64,000 nt of DNA from the NCBI GenBank assembly GCA_013433145.1, contig CM024179.1, positions 4,326,501 through 4,390,500 of the forward strand. Reading direction: 5' to 3'. The notes below the pieces were generated by a model that ran no database searches, had not been told where the DNA came from, and worked only from the letters and a program-made list of their open reading frames with translations. A program made the translations under genes and the position numbers. Source of the stretch: Ascaris suum (Eukaryota > Nematoda > Chromadorea > Rhabditida > Ascarididae). Below are positions 62,001-64,000 of the stretch, piece after piece; the stretch's first letter is position 1, and every line of letters begins with the position of its first letter.

Positions 62001-63378
62001 AAATTTAAGAGGTGGGCACGTCGCTCTTAAGCTTTTAAGACTTTAGAAAGAATGGTACCGGCACTGCTCGAAACCTCCTAGGAAAAAGCTCAGTAGCAGT
62101 GTAGCCAGCCCTTTGAAAGCGTTAAAGCTCAGCTGTGCTCAAGGCGCAAATAACTATAAACTTTCGGCAATAGCGTTCTGGGCACATCCGTGATAAAATA
62201 AATGGAAAGCACACGCTGGTGAATAAACTCGAGAGCACATGGTCACGAACTAATTTCATCAATTTCGGCACCATTCTTTGTCTTCGACAGACCGAAATTT
62301 GCCCACATTAAGAAAGGTGATGGAAACGAAACTCGCTGACAGAAATGAAGTTGCTCTTGACCAGAAGGAAATGAATTCCGGCAAAATGAAATTTGCTTTC
62401 AGCGCAAACTCTTTCGAAAGGCAGTGAAAATTAAAAGGGCAGTCCTCTGAGAAAAATTGCAATAGCTTCTTTTGAACATGAGGACATTTGAAATTGTCAG
62501 TTGAAATTCGCTCAAAATTGGCGGGGCACTTAACTCTCCTACACTACATGCTGAGATCCAAACAGAAGGGGTTTTCGCATAGGACCCTTTCAAGAACCAT
62601 ACATGCTTCGCCGGTACAATGACTTATTTTAAGCCTTACTCTAGGTGATTACCGTATAAGCTGTCCCTCCATTCTAATTCATAAGGCACTCGCTGCTAAC
62701 GTAACAATCGCCTAGAGCAAGGAAACAATCACGTATCAATCTTTCAATGTAAACATATTAGAACTTGGATAGGAGGACACATCTGTCTTCTGAGCGATAA
62801 GTTTATATTGGTGTGAATAATAGGTACAAACAGTGCAGTGTTGAACTAACACTGTAAGTGTCCAGCGATTGAAGCCGAAGTCTATTCCAGAGCTGCTCGT
62901 CCGCTCCAGCGATAAGCTGATAAAATATATGATAATTTCTTTCGGCGGCATTCTGCCCACAGATGCGTGACTTCTCCAGTAAATAATGTGAAACCAATCC
63001 GCCAGCTATTGTCGGCTGTAAATTCGATGAGAATATCATCCTCACAAATTCCACTATGATATCTCTCTGACAAAGTGTTTTCAAATATCGCGAATTTTTT
63101 CCATCATCCGTCTCTTATCATAAAAGTGTTTCAAATAAACGATGTCAAAGAAGAAGGCTATTACAGCAAGATGATGGATTCCAAAAAAGGATGCAAAGAG
63201 TAAAAGAAAACAAGAAAGGACGAAAGAAGACAAGAAGGAATGGTAATGATGCGGTTGCATTTTCAAAGCCGTGACCATACCTTCTTTCCAAAATGCACTT
63301 CAACGAACTTCCCGAAGCGGCTGCTGTTGTTATTACGCACCGTTTTCGCGTTTCCAAACGATTCTAGGATTGGGTTAG
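37877..63378 (-). CDS. MYO6: Class VI unconventional myosin (5' partial; 23 exons located)
   Basis: This is an actin-based motor that, in this class, moves toward minus ends and links membranes and adaptors to actin. The located exons encode about 1,010 residues. The motor runs from switch I (NNNSSRFGK) through the relay (NSFEQFCIN), the actin-binding RCIKPN region and the converter ([13 protein letters not shown]). A class-VI insert/first IQ segment and post-lever helices follow. Then come a charged single alpha helix and the cargo-binding domain ([22 protein letters not shown]). The exon junctions that could be tested agree in phase. The P-loop and N-terminus are beyond the right edge. A short lever exon between 45614 and 48479 was not found. 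Class VI is certain from the insert and the cargo domain. C. elegans has two such genes, spe-15/hum-3 and hum-8; which one this matches cannot be told. Introns range from about 0.3 to 2.9 kb. Confidence 0.93.
38509..38628 (-). CDS. MYO6: Myosin VI exon: WWY-type motif region
   Basis: The acceptor TGATTTCAG is followed by [20 protein letters not shown], then [14 protein letters not shown]. The mammalian WWY adaptor site reads VWY. GTTAGT donor. Confidence 0.93.
39535..39672 (-). CDS. MYO6: Myosin VI exon: RAQRFFKVP segment
   Basis: The acceptor TCAATTCAG is followed by a linker and [19 protein letters not shown], equivalent to the QQRFFRIPF segment of the human cargo domain. GTAAGT donor. Confidence 0.9.
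40833..40961 (-). CDS. MYO6: Myosin VI exon: RRL-type adaptor motif region
   Basis: The acceptor CTCTTTCAG is followed by [20 protein letters not shown] and [15 protein letters not shown]. The position of the mammalian RRL motif reads RRV. Donor GTAGTT. A longer ORF in another frame overlaps it and is spurious. Confidence 0.92.
41864..41955 (-). CDS. MYO6: Myosin VI exon: start of cargo-binding domain
   Basis: The acceptor TATCTTTTGTAG is followed by a frame that includes [19 protein letters not shown], the conserved start of the class VI globular tail. GTATGC donor. Confidence 0.93.
42058..42085. repeat. Short tandem repeat TAAATGCTC
   Basis: About two and a half copies of a nine-base unit lie in a myosin intron gap. 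Confidence 0.5.
42938..43045 (-). CDS. MYO6: Myosin VI exon: distal tail
   Basis: The acceptor GAATTTTAG and the GTATGT donor bound a 36-codon frame ([19 protein letters not shown] and more) that is in phase with both neighbours. Poorly conserved region; identity by position. Confidence 0.7.
43362..43568 (-). CDS. MYO6: Myosin VI exon: charged single alpha helix
   Basis: It is Glu/Lys/Arg/Gln-dense throughout ([20 protein letters not shown] and more), with no hydrophobic heptads, as expected of the class VI stable single helix. GTAAGT donor, phase 2. Confidence 0.9.
44644..44723 (-). CDS. MYO6: Myosin VI exon: proximal tail
   Basis: The acceptor TGAAACTCAG is followed by [20 protein letters not shown] and SIHRLSG. 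Support rests on splice phase (0 in, 2 out) and length matching both neighbours more than on strict sequence identity. Confidence 0.6.
45461..45614 (-). CDS. MYO6: Myosin VI exon: post-IQ helical bundle
   Basis: It reads [20 protein letters not shown] and [15 protein letters not shown], the helices that follow the lever arm. The upstream boundary (CCCCAG) is less certain. GTTGTT donor, phase 0. Confidence 0.8.
47891..47932. repeat. 15-bp direct repeat CCGTCTGCTCATGCT
   Basis: Identical copies occur at 47891-47905 and 47918-47932, inside a myosin intron. Confidence 0.6.
48479..48590 (-). CDS. MYO6: Myosin VI exon: class-VI insert and first IQ segment
   Basis: The acceptor TAGTTTCAG is followed by [20 protein letters not shown], then [17 protein letters not shown]. 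The class-specific insert and Trp-rich segment redirect the lever arm. The GTTCGT donor is tentative. Confidence 0.9.
49494..49589 (-). CDS. MYO6: Myosin VI exon: converter
   Basis: The acceptor TGATTGCAG is followed by [20 protein letters not shown] and [12 protein letters not shown], the converter signature. A 147-codon plus-strand frame over it is only its antisense shadow. Confidence 0.95.
50205..50289 (-). CDS. MYO6: Myosin VI exon: converter start
   Basis: The acceptor CATTCTTCAG is followed by [16 protein letters not shown] and [24 protein letters not shown] matches the human class VI sequence residue for residue. GTATGC donor. Confidence 0.93.
51205..51344 (-). CDS. MYO6: Myosin VI exon: RCIKPN and SH helices
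   Basis: The acceptor AGTTACAG is followed by [20 protein letters not shown], then [20 protein letters not shown], the SH1/SH2 helix region. Phase 2 end at GTTGGT. Confidence 0.95.
52571..52721 (-). CDS. MYO6: Myosin VI exon: loop 2 region
   Basis: After TGTTTTAAG the exon starts with the Thr codon completion and reads [11 protein letters not shown], a Lys/Ser-rich loop 2, and [24 protein letters not shown] donor, phase 0. Confidence 0.9.
53884..54047 (-). CDS. MYO6: Myosin VI exon: [11 protein letters not shown] strand
   Basis: The acceptor CCTCCTTCAG is followed by [20 protein letters not shown], then [20 protein letters not shown], the lower-50K beta strands. It ends in phase 2 at GTGGGT. 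Confidence 0.93.
54403..54530 (-). CDS. MYO6: Myosin VI exon: LDDE-x-RLP strand
   Basis: The acceptor TGATCTTCAG is followed by [17 protein letters not shown] and [12 protein letters not shown] donor three bases earlier is also possible and would drop one Val. There is no long ORF here because the exon is short. Confidence 0.9.
55251..55415 (-). CDS. MYO6: Myosin VI exon: relay helix
   Basis: The acceptor ATTTTTGCAG is followed by [20 protein letters not shown], then [18 protein letters not shown], the relay helix and loop. Phase 1 end at GTGTGT. Confidence 0.95.
57303..57460 (-). CDS. MYO6: Myosin VI exon: switch II
   Basis: The frame reads [32 protein letters not shown] and IGVLDAAGF, with the Glu supplied by the next exon. 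Canonical switch II is DIAGFE; here the second residue is Ala. Donor GTAAAT. Confidence 0.95.
57682..57700. repeat. Poly-C tract (19 C)
   Basis: An uninterrupted C run on the plus strand, hence poly-G on the myosin transcript strand. A second run of 11 C is at 57892-57902. Both lie in the myosin intron between exons 59285-59429 and 57303-57460. Confidence 0.9.
59285..59429 (-). CDS. MYO6: Myosin VI exon: cardiomyopathy-loop region
   Basis: After TTTTTATAG the frame reads [18 protein letters not shown], then [11 protein letters not shown], the act-binding loop region. A Thr is retained near the regulatory TEDS position. The GTAAGT donor is in phase 2. Confidence 0.93.
60788..60962 (-). CDS. 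MYO6: Myosin VI exon: VLHLGNI helix
   Basis: The acceptor TTTCTTCCAG is followed by [20 protein letters not shown] and [13 protein letters not shown], the conserved upper-50K helix pair. It ends in phase 1 at GTATGA. Confidence 0.95.
61312..61391 (-). CDS. MYO6: Myosin VI exon: QFFAS segment
   Basis: The acceptor CGAATTTCAG is followed by [19 protein letters not shown] and FRRGQM, then a GTATAA donor. This matches the class VI motor loop between the YHIFY strand and the DDY-x-DF helix. Confidence 0.85.
62853..63015 (-). CDS. MYO6: Myosin VI exon: [13 protein letters not shown] strand
   Basis: The acceptor AATTTACAG is followed by [19 protein letters not shown], then [15 protein letters not shown] phase-1 GTGTTA donor is chosen over GTTAGT two bases further on, because it lets the next exon read in frame. 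Confidence 0.93.
63281..63378 (-). CDS. MYO6: Myosin VI exon: switch I
   Basis: The acceptor TTATTGCAG is followed by [19 protein letters not shown], then [13 protein letters not shown], the switch I nucleotide-binding loop. The GTATGG donor ends it in phase 0. It needs an upstream exon ending in phase 1 with the P-loop, which is not in the window. Confidence 0.95.
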
Positions 63379-64000
63379 CTGCAATAAGACACTCAATACT
63401 TCATTCTACTCCTGGTTATCTGTCTGGGTTATGCTCCCATGCACACAATCCTCCATCTTTCGGTCTTGAATTCCTACACCCACAAGTGAAATCGAAATCA
63501 TACAGTTCGCTTGTCAGCTTACAGAGTGAGGGCATTATCAATGCCAACAGCTGCGATCGACAGTCACTTTGCATGTGCTACACAAGCGGTCGTTGTCCAT
63601 GCAGAACCGCCTCCTAGTGAATGCACGTCAACGGCATTCGAAGTAAATGCTGGCAGACGATACCTTATTCGAACAATCAGACAGAATTTTGCAAACCCGG
63701 CTTCAGATTGATGTGCGAGTGAACTATCTATTACATTCCCGGTTGCTAAAAGCGGAACGATTTGTAATGAAAGAAATTTAATAGAACGATTCCTTTGGCG
63801 CATGCAGAGGAGCTTGTAGGTCTGTATTTTATGCGTTCATGCAGTTTCACAGGTAAAAAATTGTAAGGACCGCGAAGTCCAGGCTGCTAGGCGAGAGAAT
63901 GAGGGATTCAGCAATTTCAATGAGGCTATAAAAACTAAGCGTCAAACATAGTGGAGCCGATGTTCATGCTGTTATTCCGCTTTGTTGATGGGATCCAACG
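63379..64000. other. Myosin intron at the right edge
   Basis: On the minus strand no Gly-Glu-Ser-Gly-Ala-Gly-Lys-Thr (P-loop) coding sequence is present up to position 64000. The preceding myosin exons therefore lie beyond the window, and this is intron. Confidence 0.7.

Noticed and set aside
62853..63066. Apparent frameshift between an IEFTADN frame and the [11 protein letters not shown] frame in the myosin
   Set aside because: The switch I exon at 63281-63378 ends in phase 0, and a TTTACAG acceptor at 63016 joins it directly to PTIAGG. No frameshift is needed; the upstream bases are intron.
1..64000. tRNA or rRNA genes, CRISPR arrays, intact transposons
   Set aside because: No convincing tRNA B-box with a foldable context, no rRNA-like stretch, no regular spacer arrays, and no recognisable transposase or reverse transcriptase motif were seen.

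Overview
The window looks like a chromosomal segment of a nematode, most likely a rhabditid or strongylid (clade V) worm. Three things point there. There is a clear major-sperm-protein (MSP) domain gene. Genes are broken into small exons by introns of a few hundred bases to about 2 kb, with T-rich TTTTCAG/TTTGCAG acceptors. Several likely start codons sit 7-13 bases after such an acceptor, as in SL trans-spliced genes. Coding density is low, and most long ORFs are antisense or intronic shadows. No tRNA, rRNA, CRISPR or bacterial feature was found.

Layout, left to right. 3.4-8.75 kb, plus strand: a divergent DHHC protein S-acyltransferase in at least five exons (first transmembrane exon not found), with one GC-AG intron. 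12.1-15.6 kb, plus strand: an unrecognised coiled-coil protein rebuilt from three phase-compatible exons. 16.9-17.7 kb, plus strand: a small unrecognised membrane protein in two exons. 17.7-23.7 kb: mostly non-coding, with one candidate terminal exon and an orphan 152-codon ORF. 23.7-26.7 kb, minus strand: a complete three-exon MSP-domain gene of 260 codons with Pro/Ala-rich tails. 30.1-30.5 kb, minus strand: the 3' exon of an OXLD1-type (oxidoreductase-like domain) gene. 33.6-34.8 kb, plus strand: exons of an unrecognised gene. 37.9 kb to the right edge, minus strand: a class VI unconventional myosin, with 23 exons located.

The myosin dominates the window and runs off the right edge. Its P-loop and N-terminus lie outside. 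From switch I onward nearly the whole protein can be read: motor, converter, class-VI insert and first IQ segment, post-lever helices, charged single alpha helix and cargo-binding domain. The exon junction phases agree at every junction that could be tested. Only a short lever/linker exon between 45.6 and 48.5 kb was not located.

Possible shared biology is inference only. In C. elegans a myosin VI (SPE-15) and a DHHC protein (SPE-10) act in spermatogenesis, and MSP-domain proteins are sperm cytoskeletal components. Three of the recognisable genes here could therefore be germline or sperm genes, but nothing in the sequence proves co-regulation.
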